Positions 41,811-49,408 of a stretch of 64,000 bases of DNA are shown piece by piece. The position numbers were made by a program, and so were the translations under genes. Each line of letters starts with the position of its first letter. Position 1 is the first letter of the stretch. Source of the DNA: Bradyrhizobium sp. RD5-C2 (lineage in GTDB: Bacteria > Pseudomonadota > Alphaproteobacteria > Rhizobiales > Xanthobacteraceae); assembly GCF_019972155.1 (NCBI RefSeq), contig NZ_BOVL01000022.1, positions 349,239-413,238 on the forward strand, given 5' to 3'. Below the pieces are notes generated by a model. The model saw only the letters and a list, made by a program, of their open reading frames with translations, was not told where the DNA came from and ran no database searches.

Positions 41811-44318
41811 TTACCCCTTCGCCTCGCGCTGGTTGCCGAGTTGCGGCGAGGCGCTCGGATGCACCGGCACGTGCCAGATGTCCTCGGCATATTCGCGGAT
41901 GGTGCGGTCGGAGGAGAACCACGCCATGCGCGCCACGTTGAGGATCGAGGCGCGGGTCCAGGCCGGCACCACCTGCCAGCGCGCGTCGATGCCGCGCTGC
42001 GCGTCGTAGTATGAATCGAAATCGGCGGAGACCATGTAGTGGTCGAGGTAGCGCAGCGCGTGCCCGATCGAGGCAAAGCGCGCGGCATCGCCCGGCGAGA
42101 ACTCGCCGCTCTCGATGGCGCGGATCGCGCGCTCGAGCCGCGGCGATTTGCGGATGATGTCGCTGGCATCGAGCCCCTGCTTGCGGCGGACCATGACGTC
42201 GCCGGCTTCGAGGCCGAAGATCGCGATGTTCTCCTCGCCGACATTGTCGCGGATCTCGATATTGGCGCCGTCGAGCGTGCCGATGGTCAGCGCGCCGTTC
42301 AGCGCGAGCTTCATGTTGCCGGTGCCGGAGGCCTCCATGCCGGCGGTCGAGATCTGCTCGGAGAGATCGGCGGCGGGGATGATCACCTCGGCGAGGCTGA
42401 CATTGTAGTCTGCGAGGAAGACGACCTTCAGCCTGCCGCCGAGCGAAGCGTCGTTGTTGACGATTTCGGCGACGTCGCTGATCAGCTTGATGATCAGCTT
42501 GGCGTAGCGGTAGCTCGCCGCCGCCTTGCCGGCGAAGATTTTTACCCGCGGCACCCAGTTCGCACCTGGATTATCCTTCATCGCGTGGTACAGCGCGATC
42601 GTCTCCAGGATGTTGAGCAGCTGCCGCTTGTACTCGTGGATACGCTTGATCTGCACGTCGAACAGCGCCGACGGGTCGACCTTGATGTGGTTGCGCTCGC
42701 CGATCAGCCGCGCCAGCGCCAGCTTGTTGTGATGCTTGACGTCGCGGAAGCGCTTCTGGAATTCCAGGTCGCTCGAATGGGTCTCGAGCCGTTCGAGCAG
42801 CGAGAAGTCGTCGAGCACGGCCTCGCCGCAGGTCTCGCGCAGCAGCGCGGTCAGCCGTGGATTGGCCAGCATCAGCCAGCGGCGGAAGGTGATGCCGTTG
42901 GTCTTGTTGGTGATGCGCTGGGGATAGAGATGATGCAGGTCGTGGAACACGGTCTCCTTCATCAGGTCGGAATGCATCGCGGAGACGCCGTTGATGCGAT
43001 GCGAGCCGACAAAGGCGAGCTGGCCCATCCGCACCCGGCGGCCGCTGCGCTCGTCGATCAGCGAGACCGAGGCGCGGTATTCGATGTCGCCGGGGAAACG
43101 CTCTTCGGCGAGCGCGAGATGCGCCACGTTGATGCGGTAGATGATCTCGAGATGCCGCGGCAGCAGCCGCTCGAACAGTTCGACCGGCCAGGTCTCGAGC
43201 GCTTCCGGCAGCAGGGTGTGATTGGTGTAGGACAGCGTCGCGACCGTGATCTTCCAGGCCTCGTCCCAGCGGAAACTGTGCAGGTCGACCAGGATGCGCA
43301 TCAGCTCGGTGACCGCAAGGCTCGGATGGGTGTCGTTGAGCTGCACCGCCGCCTTCTGCGCGAGGTTGCGCAGGCCGCCGTCGGAGGCGAGATGCCGGTT
43401 CACGAGATCCTGCAACGAGGCCGAGACGAAGAAATATTCCTGGCGCAGCCGCAGCTCGCGGCCCGCCGCGCTCTCGTCGTTCGGATAGAGGAATTTGCAG
43501 ATCGCTTCCGCGCGCGCCTGCTCGGCGCTGGCCGAGACGTAGTCGCCGGTGTTGAAGACGTCGAGCTTGAGCGGATCGGGCGCGTGCGCCGACCACAGCC
43601 GAAGCGCGTTGACGTGCTGGCCGCGCCAGCCGACGATCGGCGTGTCGTAGGCCATCGCCTCGACGGTTTCCGCGGGGTGCCAGGTCGCGCGGTCGCGGCC
43701 GCGCTCGTCGACATGCTCGACATGGCCGCCGAAATGGACGTTGTAGACCACCTCCGGGCGCTGGAATTCCCAGGGGTTGCCGAAGGCGAGCCATTCATCG
43801 GGATATTCCTGCTGCCAGCCCTGGTTCATGATCTGGCGGAACAGGCCGAAATCGTAGCGGATGCCGTAACCGGTCGCGGGGATCGCCAGCGTCGCCATGC
43901 TCTCCATGAAGCAGGCCGCGAGCCGGCCGAGACCGCCATTGCCGAGCGCCGCGTCCGGCTCGCATTTGCGCAGGTCCGAGAGATCGACGCCGAGGTCGCC
44001 GAGTGCCGCCTCGAACAGCGGCAGCAATCCCATATTGTTCAGCGCGTCGGTGAACAGGCGGCCGATCAGGAATTCGAGCGAGAGATAATAGACGCGCTTG
44101 GAGCCGGCGTCGTAGGTCTGCTTCTCGGCCGTCAGCCAGTGGTGCACGATGCGGTCGCGCAGCGCCAGCGCCGCCGCCTTGTACCAGTCGCGCCTGGTCG
44201 CCATGCCGGCGTCCTTGCCGATCGCGAGCCGGAGCTTGGCGAGGATCGCGCCCTTGATCTCGGTCAGCGCCAGCTCGTCGATCGGCTGGTTCAATGCCGG
44301 GTAGTTTGTTTGTTCGTG
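41811..44318 (-). CDS. glgP: Glycogen/starch/alpha-glucan phosphorylase
   Basis: Phosphorolyses terminal alpha-1,4 glucose from glycogen to glucose-1-phosphate; depends on pyridoxal phosphate. About 835 residues, normal for the family. The PLP-lysine motif EASGTGNMKLALNGALTIGT and the N-terminal YYLSLEFLIGR and GNGGLGRLAACFMES blocks are visible, as is IHEYKRQLLN. The frame opens at TTG 44330, but the TTG at 44318 is better placed relative to AGGA, nine bases upstream; there is no ATG nearby. Pairs functionally with GlgX at the window start, though 40 kb apart. Confidence 0.95.
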   Translation of the reverse strand, partial: HEQTNYPALNQPIDELALTEIKGAILAKLRLAIGKDAGMATRRDWYKAAALALRDRIVHHWLTAEKQTYDAGSKRVYYLSLEFLIGRLFTDALNNMGLLPLFEAALGDLGVDLSDLRKCEPDAALGNGGLGRLAACFMESMATLAIPATGYGIRYDFGLFRQIMNQGWQQEYPDEWLAFGNPWEFQRPEVVYNVHFGGHVEHVDERGRDRATWHPAETVEAMAYDTPIVGWRGQHVNALRLWSAHAPDPLKLDVFNTGDYVSASAEQARAEAICKFLYPNDESAAGRELRLRQEYFFVSASLQDLVNRHLASDGGLRNLAQKAAVQLNDTHPSLAVTELMRILVDLHSFRWDEAWKITVATLSYTNHTLLPEALETWPVELFERLLPRHLEIIYRINVAHLALAEERFPGDIEYRASVSLIDERSGRRVRMGQLAFVGSHRINGVSAMHSDLMKETVFHDLHHLYPQRITNKTNGITFRRWLMLANPRLTALLRETCGEAVLDDFSLLERLETHSSDLEFQKRFRDVKHHNKLALARLIGERNHIKVDPSALFDVQIKRIHEYKRQLLNILETIALYHAMKDNPGANWVPRVKIFAGKAAASYRYAKLIIKLISDVAEIVNNDASLGGRLKVVFLADYNVSLAEVIIPAADLSEQISTAGMEASGTGNMKLALNGALTIGTLDGANIEIRDNVGEENIAIFGLEAGDVMVRRKQGLDASDIIRKSPRLERAIRAIESGEFSPGDAARFASIGHALRYLDHYMVSADFDSYYDAQRGIDARWQVVPAWTRASILNVARMAWFSSDRTIREYAEDIWHVPVHPSASPQLGNQREAKG

Positions 44319-44565
44319 CAAAGCGCCCAATCCTGCCGTTCAGATTTCCGGATCATGATGCGATCATAGTGTCCGGATCATGCCCCAAGTCGATGATACG
44401 CGCGTTGCATGGCAACCGAAACCGCGGGGAACGTTGCCGTGCATGGCGCTGCCGATATTTTATGCAAGGACCGGGCCGATTTGGGGGCCTTCGGAACCGT
44501 CATTGCCGGTGCTACGATCGGCCGTGAAAGCCGGGATCTTGCGGCAATCTGGCGGAGGATGCGTG

Positions 44566-44799
44566 ATGAGACTCCTGATCGAGATCGCGGCCGCGGCGTT
44601 GCTCATGGTGTGTATCACGGCGACCAGCGCGGCCTACGCAGCGGGCAAACCGGGCCGCAGCGCCGACGGTCTGACTTGTAGCTTCAGCGTGACGCAGAAC
44701 GCAACGCCTGCCGCGCGCTGCGCCGCCATCAAGCGGCAATGCGGCGGCAAGTTCTACGCCAATGCCTGCGGTGACAAGCTGTTGTCCGCAGCGAATTAG
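44566..44799 (+). CDS. Small secreted cysteine-containing protein
   Basis: A 77-residue protein: signal peptide (LIEIAAAALLMVCITATSAAYA) and a mature part of about 50 residues with four cysteines (LTCSFSV, ARCAAIKRQCGGKFY, NACGDK). GGAGG at 44553-44557 stands 8 bases before the ATG, which fixes the start over an upstream open frame. Function unknown; the cysteines suggest a disulfide-stabilised periplasmic protein. Confidence 0.75.
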   Translation: MRLLIEIAAAALLMVCITATSAAYAAGKPGRSADGLTCSFSVTQNATPAARCAAIKRQCGGKFYANACGDKLLSAAN

Positions 44800-44936
44800 A
44801 CCGCCGCACAACGCGCTTTCACGCGCGATCGTGAACACCGGAGTGATACGGATTTCCAAGGCTTAACGAGTTCTTTACAAACACACCTGTCGCGCATGGG
44901 GCGGGCACATTTTCAGCTCCGACGCATTTCATTCCG

Positions 44937-44985
44937 AAGCAATTTTTCAACGGGCCGCTGACTTAGTCAGCGGCCCGAATTGCTT
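44937..44985. terminator. Long nested hairpin downstream of the small secreted gene
   Basis: Inner arms CGGGCCGCTGAC (44951-44962) and GTCAGCGGCCCG (44966-44977) with a TTA loop; outer arms AAGCAATT and AATTGCTT (44937-44944 and 44978-44985). There is no T-run directly after the inner stem, so it is not a perfect intrinsic terminator; it could be a terminator on either strand or the 3' end of a small RNA. Confidence 0.55.
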
Positions 44986-45035
44986 TGCGGGCAGGCATAT
45001 CCGTGACAGAGCGATGATGCTCGCTCGCGCCACAT

Positions 45036-45069
45036 CGTCGTCCTGGCGAAAGCCAGGACCCATTACCCC
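45036..45069. repeat. Left 34-nt terminal hairpin of the GIY-YIG element
   Basis: Layout: CGTC, then stem GTCCTGGC, GAAA tetraloop, stem GCCAGGAC, then tail CCATTACCCC. It is the perfect inverse of the copy at 45403-45436, and ends 5 bp from the nuclease stop codon. Confidence 0.95.
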
Positions 45070-45074
45070 AATCC

Positions 45075-45368
45075 TCAGATGAGGCCCGACAGGTCGTTCC
45101 AATCCGGGTTTTCAGCTTCAATCAGCTTGATCTTCCAATCGCACTTCCAGAACTTCAGCTGCTTCTCGCGCGCGATCGCCTCCTGCGGTGTGGCGAATTC
45201 CTCGAGATGAACGAGACGGGATATCTCGTATTTGTAGACAAACTTGGAGCCTCGCCCCGAACGATGCAGTTCGAGCCGAGCGCGAATGTCGTTGCTGACG
45301 CCGATGTAAAGCGTTCCGTGATGGCGGCTCGCGAGGACGTAGACGTAGTAGCTGCTTGCAGCGCTCAT
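45075..45368 (-). CDS. GIY-YIG family nuclease (YhbQ/UPF0213-like)
   Basis: A 97-residue single-domain protein of the GIY-YIG nuclease superfamily. The motif pair is YVY (residues 8-10, in place of GIY) and YIG (21-23); catalytic-type residues follow: Arg29/Arg31 in NDIRARLELH, His35, and Glu68 in IAREKQLK. Such small proteins may nick or cut DNA, as the domain does in homing endonucleases and UvrC. ATG 45368 is the start because the open frame further upstream is translated hairpin repeat (SSWRKPGPIT). It fills the interior of the 401-bp repeat-bounded element. Codon use is a little less GC3-biased than its neighbours. Confidence 0.92.
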   Translation of the reverse strand: MSAASSYYVYVLASRHHGTLYIGVSNDIRARLELHRSGRGSKFVYKYEISRLVHLEEFATPQEAIAREKQLKFWKCDWKIKLIEAENPDWNDLSGLI

Positions 45369-45402
45369 GGTTTGGCCCAAGCTCGCAATGGGTCGACCAG
45401 CC

Positions 45403-45436
45403 GGGGTAATGGGTCCTGGCTTTCGCCAGGACGACG
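45403..45436. repeat. Right 34-nt terminal hairpin of the GIY-YIG element
   Basis: Exact inverse of 45036-45069: GGGGTAATGG tail, then stem GTCCTGGC, loop TTTC, stem GCCAGGAC, GACG. It lies 35 bp upstream of the nuclease ATG and so also covers its likely promoter. Confidence 0.95.
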
Positions 45437-45563
45437 TCTGTGGGCGATCTATAAACCAAACAGAACGAATTAAGAACACTTTAGCAAGTCTTTGATATAT
45501 CATTGTGATTCGGCGCCTGCGCCGACACAATATCTATGGTCTCTCAGTCTCCGCGAGGACTAC

Positions 45564-45995
45564 ATGTCCACCATCGCCTTTGATCAATTCGCTCTGACCC
45601 GGATTGCCGATTTCGCGCGGTCGCTGTCGCGGCTGCACCAGGCCTCGCGGCGCCAGCCGATCGACGATGACCAGCTCGACCGCGAGTTCAACGCGGTCTG
45701 CATGTCGATCTGGGGCTACACCACGGATGATTTCAGCGACGAGCTGTTCTCGAACGAGGATCACGCCTGGCTTGACTCGCTCGATGAGGCGCATGCGCGG
45801 ATCTTCGCCGGTGAGCAGGGCTACGATCTCGTCGACGATCACGGCATGCTGACCGACTGGTGGGGCTATTGCTGGATGATCCTCGCCGAGAAGCGCGGTC
45901 TCCTCAACTCGGAGAACCGCGCGGCCGCGCGGGCCGCGATCGAGGAGAAATACATGGCCGCGCCGAATGTGATCGGCGTGATCGTGGCGCGCTAG
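45564..45995 (+). CDS. Small acidic cytoplasmic protein of unknown function
   Basis: 143 residues, no signal peptide. Rich in Asp/Glu and aromatic residues, mostly helical, with conserved-looking blocks (FNAVCMSIWGYTTDDFSDELF, split, and DHGMLTDWWGYCWMILAEKRG). GCGAGGAC precedes the ATG. No family recognised. Convergent with the second DUF2865 gene, from which it is separated by a palindromic repeat. Confidence 0.75.
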   Translation: MSTIAFDQFALTRIADFARSLSRLHQASRRQPIDDDQLDREFNAVCMSIWGYTTDDFSDELFSNEDHAWLDSLDEAHARIFAGEQGYDLVDDHGMLTDWWGYCWMILAEKRGLLNSENRAAARAAIEEKYMAAPNVIGVIVAR

Positions 45996-46005
45996 CTATC
46001 TCTCT

Positions 46006-46089
46006 GTCATTGCGAGCGCCAGCGAAGCAATCCACCGTCCCGCAACCCAAGTGTGGATTGCTTCGTCGCTATCGCTCCTCGCAATGACG
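46006..46089. repeat. Palindromic repeat GTCATTGCGAGC...GCTCCTCGCAATGAC
   Basis: Outer arms GTCATTGCGAG and CTCGCAATGAC; inner arms GAAGCAATCCAC and GTGGATTGCTTC. Sits between convergent genes (stops at 45995 and 46101) and could stop transcription both ways. Related to 17781-17847 and 20641-20679. Confidence 0.85.
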
Positions 46090-46100
46090 AAAGCAAGCCG

Positions 46101-46925
46101 TCAGTTCGCCTCGGCCCGCTTGGCGGGCTTTGCGGCATGGCCCTTCGGCACAACAGACGTCGGTGTCGAGGGCGCGACATCGCGGCTGGTTTCCGGCAGC
46201 GGCGCGTCGCTGGCGATCTCGGCGCTGACGGGCGCGACCTTCATTTCGCCGAGCCGCGCGCGGACCGCCGCGGTCAATCCGGGATAGGAGGCGATCGGCG
46301 TGAAGTCGAACGACTGCTCGTTGCCGACGCGGACGCCGGTGTAAGCGACGAGGCCGTCGGTGGTTGCGATCACGTCGCCGGCCTTCAGCGAGGCATCGAG
46401 CGCGAGGTCGACCGGCGCGAGCCCGGCCGGGTCGCGGCCGTTGCAGGTGCAGTCGGCGCGCAGCGCCTTGCGATAGGCGAAGGCGTTCTCGCTGTCGGCG
46501 TAGCGCTCACCCGTGGCCGAGGCGGAGCTGTCGATATGGCCGCCGTAATAGACCTTGGTCGCGCTCGCCGGGCAGAACGCCTGGCAGAGTTGCGCCGGCG
46601 TCGCGTTGCCGCGCATCGTCAGCGGAAAATACTTGCCGTCGCAGCTGCGCACGCAATACGCCGGCCCGGAACCGGCCACGCGCGTCCCCGAGACCGGTGC
46701 GGACGTCTGCCGTTCTGGCTGCTGGTTGAGGCCGAACGGATCGGCGAAAAAATTGGCCTGCGGCGGGGCCTGCCGGCCCTGCTGCTTCTGGGAACCGCCG
46801 AAGAAGAAGTCGAACAGCCCTTCGGCCGAGACGGGAGCGGGAACGACCAGGACGGAACCCGCAAAGGCAGCGGCGGCAAGCATCACGCGGCGCCGCATGC
46901 GCCGATCACTCAACTCTGTACGCAA
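46101..46925 (-). CDS. DUF2865 secreted protein (paralogue B)
   Basis: A 274-residue exported protein, paralogue of the one at 19007-19663. Signal peptide core VMLAAAAFAGSVLVVPAPVSA, then EGLFDFFFGGSQKQQ (paralogue A: EGLLDFFFGGGQKQQ), and the DUF2865 core CVRSCDGKYFPLTMRG, QAFCPASATKVYYGG, RYADSENAFAYRKALRADCT. Paralogue B adds about 60 residues of Pro/Ala-rich tail. The start is TTG at 46925: GGAGTTGGCG-TTG aligns base for base with GGAGCAAGCG-ATG of paralogue A, and the next codons (RTELS vs HTELS) match. Annotation from the GTG at 46937 would be four codons too long. Confidence 0.85.
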   Translation of the reverse strand: MRTELSDRRMRRRVMLAAAAFAGSVLVVPAPVSAEGLFDFFFGGSQKQQGRQAPPQANFFADPFGLNQQPERQTSAPVSGTRVAGSGPAYCVRSCDGKYFPLTMRGNATPAQLCQAFCPASATKVYYGGHIDSSASATGERYADSENAFAYRKALRADCTCNGRDPAGLAPVDLALDASLKAGDVIATTDGLVAYTGVRVGNEQSFDFTPIASYPGLTAAVRARLGEMKVAPVSAEIASDAPLPETSRDVAPSTPTSVVPKGHAAKPAKRAEAN

Positions 46926-47047
46926 CGCCAACTCCACCCGACGCGCCTCGCCGCGGCGACAAGGTGCCCCGGCGGATTCACCTTAAGGCGGGATGGTAAA
47001 CGAGCGATTGATTGCGCGTGACTGCGTCACAAGAAGGAGAGAGACCG

Positions 47048-47611
47048 TCAGTCCTTCAGGAACTCGCCGGCCTTGTACAGCGCGCGGAACGGCAGCCCGG
47101 CTTCGGCGAACGTCTCGGTCGCGCCTTCCTCGCGGTCGACCATGGTGAAGACCAGCGCGATCTCGCCGCCGGCCTCGCGCACGGCTTCCACTGCCTTCAG
47201 CGCCGAGCCGCCTGTCGTGGTGACGTCCTCGACGATCACGATGCGCTTGCCCGCCAGGCTCTCGCCCTTGGCGAGCCCTTCGACGGCGAGCCGCGCGCCG
47301 TGCTCCTTCGGCTTCTTGCGCACGAAGAACGCCGCGATCGGATGACCCTTCAGCCAGGACAGCTGCGCGATGGCGCCGGCGAGCGGCACCGCGCCCATTT
47401 CGAGCCCGCCGACGAAATCGAGCCGGTCGTCCTTCAGCGCCTCATAGGTGAGCTCGGCGAGCAGCGCCGCGCCCTCGGGATCGAGCATCGTCGGCTTCAG
47501 GTTGAAATAGAAATCGCTCTTGCGGCCCGACGCCAAGGTGATCTCGCCGCGGCCGAACGAGCGCTTGCGGATGATCTCGGCGAGGCGGGCGCGGGAGGCT
47601 GATTTGGACAA
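47048..47611 (-). CDS. pyrE: Orotate phosphoribosyltransferase
   Basis: Converts orotate and PRPP to OMP in pyrimidine synthesis. 187 residues. PRPP-binding motif VIVEDVTTTGGSALKAVEAV, the flexible catalytic loop RKKPKEHG, and FNLKPTMLDPEGAAL near the N-terminus. The start is a TTG at 47611 with GGGA eight or so bases upstream; no in-frame ATG or GTG precedes the family N-terminus. Divergent from the GST gene. Confidence 0.93.
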   Translation of the reverse strand: MSKSASRARLAEIIRKRSFGRGEITLASGRKSDFYFNLKPTMLDPEGAALLAELTYEALKDDRLDFVGGLEMGAVPLAGAIAQLSWLKGHPIAAFFVRKKPKEHGARLAVEGLAKGESLAGKRIVIVEDVTTTGGSALKAVEAVREAGGEIALVFTMVDREEGATETFAEAGLPFRALYKAGEFLKD

Positions 47612-47813
47612 AGGCTTTTTCCCTTGGGGGTTCTTTGGGGCTTTCAGGCGGCCGGCAATCTATCGGCGGTCTGGCGCACATTCCAGCGGGTAAATCCCGC
47701 CGTCAACAGTGCCCGCGCCGCCATTTCAGCGCAGCCGCGTGCGGAAAGCGCGGGTTGTGTGCCCGTTCCAATCCCCCTAAAGCAGGCGCCAAACACTTGC
47801 GAGGGAAGCGGAA

Positions 47814-48440
47814 ATGACCATCGAGCTGCACACCTGGAACACGCCGAATGGCCGCAAGATCTCGGTGGCGCTGGAGGAAATGGGGCTGCCCTACAAGGTG
47901 ATCCCGGTGAATATCGGCAAGGGCGAGCAGATGGCGCCCGCCTTCCTCGCAATCAGCCCGAACAACAAGATCCCGGCGATCGTCGATCCCGATGGTCCCG
48001 GCGGCAAGCCGGTCAGCATCTTCGAGTCCGGCGCGATCCTGCTCTACCTCGGCGAGAAGACCGGCAAGTTCCTGCCGAAACCGCTGGCGGAGCGGATCCC
48101 GGTCTATGAGTGGCTGATGTGGCAGATGGGCGGTTTCGGCCCGATGCCGGGCCAGGTGCACCATTTCATCGCGCTGGAGAACGAGCAGGACCGCGCCTAT
48201 GGCCTTAAGCGCTACATGGCCGAGACGCGGCGGCTCTATGGCGTGCTGGACCGCCGGCTGGATGGCCGCGATTTCGTCGCCGGCGATCTGTCGGTGGCCG
48301 ATTTCGCCATCCTCGGCTGGGCCTGGCGCCATCCGCGCCACAAGGTCGAGCTATCAGACTTCCCCAACGTCAAGCGCTGGTACGATGCGCTGATGGCCCG
48401 CCCCGCGACGAAGCGGGGCATGGACGCGAAGCTGGATTGA
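47814..48440 (+). CDS. Glutathione S-transferase, YfcG/Ure2p-like
   Basis: 208 residues: thioredoxin-like N-terminal domain (LHTWNTPNGRKISVALEEMG, and ESGAILLYLGEK with the glutathione-gamma-Glu site) and an all-helical C-terminal domain (LDGRDFVAGDLSVADFAI, the N-capping box). NTPNGRK is the YfcG/Nu-class active-site region, which uses Thr/Asn instead of Ser/Tyr and often has disulfide reductase activity. GAGGGAAGCGGAA precedes the ATG at 47814. Substrate unknown. Confidence 0.9.
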   Translation: MTIELHTWNTPNGRKISVALEEMGLPYKVIPVNIGKGEQMAPAFLAISPNNKIPAIVDPDGPGGKPVSIFESGAILLYLGEKTGKFLPKPLAERIPVYEWLMWQMGGFGPMPGQVHHFIALENEQDRAYGLKRYMAETRRLYGVLDRRLDGRDFVAGDLSVADFAILGWAWRHPRHKVELSDFPNVKRWYDALMARPATKRGMDAKLD

Positions 48441-48448
48441 TTGGGTGT

Positions 48449-48554
48449 GTCATTGCCGGGCTTGACCCGGCAATCCATCCTTTTCCGCAAGAACGCTTTA
48501 GTTGCCGCCCGCTTGAGCGGGCGATGGATGCGCGGGTCAAGCCCGCGCATGACG
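48449..48554. repeat. GTCATTGCCGGGCTTGACCCGGC...GCGCATGACG palindromic repeat
   Basis: Outer arms GTCATTGC/GCATGACG, with the inner words GGGCTTGACCCGGCAATCCA and its inverse GATGGATGCGCGGGTCAAGC. It fills the space between the stops of the GST gene and the convergent LysE gene (48440 and 48563). Confidence 0.85.
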
Positions 48555-48562
48555 AGTTAGGC

Positions 48563-49198
48563 TCACGCTCGCCTTGCCTCGAGCGCCATCTTCATCGCAA
48601 GCCCCGCGAGCACCGTGCCCATCAGCCAGCGCTGCACCAGCAGCCAGGTCGGGCGGGTGCCGAGGAACACCGCGATCGAGCCGGCGGCGAGCGCGATCAT
48701 TGCATTGACGCTGACGCTGATCACGATCTGGATCGAGCCGAGCGCGAGCGACTGCGTCAGCACGCTGCCGCCGGCAGGATCGATGAACTGCGGCAGCAGC
48801 GCGAGATAAAGCATCGCGATCTTCGGGTTGAGCAGGTTGGTGATGAAGCCCATCGCGAACAATTTGCGCGGGCCGTCGACCTTCAGCGCCTTGACCTGGA
48901 ACGGCGAGCGGCCGCCCGGCTTCAGCGCCTGCCACGCCAGCCAGAGCAGATAGGCGGCGCCGGCAAAGCGCAGCGCGTCATAGGCGTAGGGAATCGCAAA
49001 CAGCAGCGCGGTGATGCCGAACGCTGCGCACAGCATATAGAACACGAAGCCGAGCGCGACGCCGCCAAGCGAGACGATGCCGGCTGCCGGACCCTGCGTG
49101 ATCGAGCGCGAGATCAGGTACATCATGTTCGGCCCGGGTGTCAGCACCATGCCGAGGCAGACGAGCGCAAAGCCGAGCAACGCGGATGTGTGGGGCAT
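48563..49198 (-). CDS. LysE/RhtB-family amino-acid or small-molecule exporter
   Basis: An inner-membrane exporter of 211 residues with six predicted helices. LysE-family blocks: VLTPGPNMMYLISRSITQGP near residue 20, the central GAAYLLWLAWQALK, and GFITNLLNPKIAMLYLALLPQF. Substrate not predictable (homoserine, threonine and related compounds in characterised members). Transcribed toward the GST gene; upstream is an inverted repeat and polA. Confidence 0.93.
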   Translation of the reverse strand: MPHTSALLGFALVCLGMVLTPGPNMMYLISRSITQGPAAGIVSLGGVALGFVFYMLCAAFGITALLFAIPYAYDALRFAGAAYLLWLAWQALKPGGRSPFQVKALKVDGPRKLFAMGFITNLLNPKIAMLYLALLPQFIDPAGGSVLTQSLALGSIQIVISVSVNAMIALAAGSIAVFLGTRPTWLLVQRWLMGTVLAGLAMKMALEARRA

Positions 49199-49302
49199 GA
49201 TGGGTCTCGCGAGGGGGATACACGCACTTCTAGCGTGTCATCCGCCGCGCGGCCATGTTGGAATTGCTCTCGGAGCAATGTCGACAGCGAGCGAGATGCG
49301 AG

Positions 49303-49400
49303 GGCTCCCTCTCCCGCTCGCGGGGGAGGGCGGGGTGGGGGTGTCTCCACGTAGAATCTTTGAGCGGATAGAGCCCCCACCCGCCGCAAGCGGGAGAGGC
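49303..49400. repeat. CTCCCTCTCCCGCTCGCGGG...CCCGCCGCAAGCGGGAGAGG inverted repeat
   Basis: Two G/C-rich hairpin arms enclose about 50 bp (with GTGTCTCCACGTAGAATCTT). A diverged copy is at 23352-23430, and a relative with different arms at 62787-62972. Lies between the LysE start and polA stop. Confidence 0.8.
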
Positions 49401-49408
49401 GAAGAAAG

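Larger units (their letters stand above)
45036..45436. mobile_element. 401-bp unit: GIY-YIG nuclease gene between perfect 34-nt inverted REP-like repeats
   Basis: The two 34-nt ends (45036-45069 and 45403-45436) are identical when one is reversed, and each is itself a hairpin with an 8-bp stem. Nearly all DNA between them is one nuclease gene: its stop is 5 bp from one end and its start 35 bp from the other. A gene-less pair of the same hairpins occurs at 1498-1619. The architecture parallels RAYT transposases with their REP pairs, but the enzyme is a GIY-YIG nuclease. Mobility is inferred. No target-site duplication could be confirmed by eye. Confidence 0.7.

Noticed and set aside
42039..44369. 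A 776-codon + strand frame opposite glgP
   Set aside because: Shadow of glgP; the glgP product has the PLP-lysine motif and normal length, while the opposite product has no domain character.
44347..44382. Direct repeat TCCGGATCATG (44347-44357 and 44372-44382) upstream of glgP as an operator
   Set aside because: The words are fragments of the GCATGATCCGGA palindromic repeat family and are better explained as a decayed repeat.
45369..45530. N-terminal extension of the GIY-YIG protein by 54 residues
   Set aside because: The added residues are a translation of the terminal hairpin (SSWRKPGPIT) and share nothing with the GIY-YIG family; the start at 45368 fits the fold.
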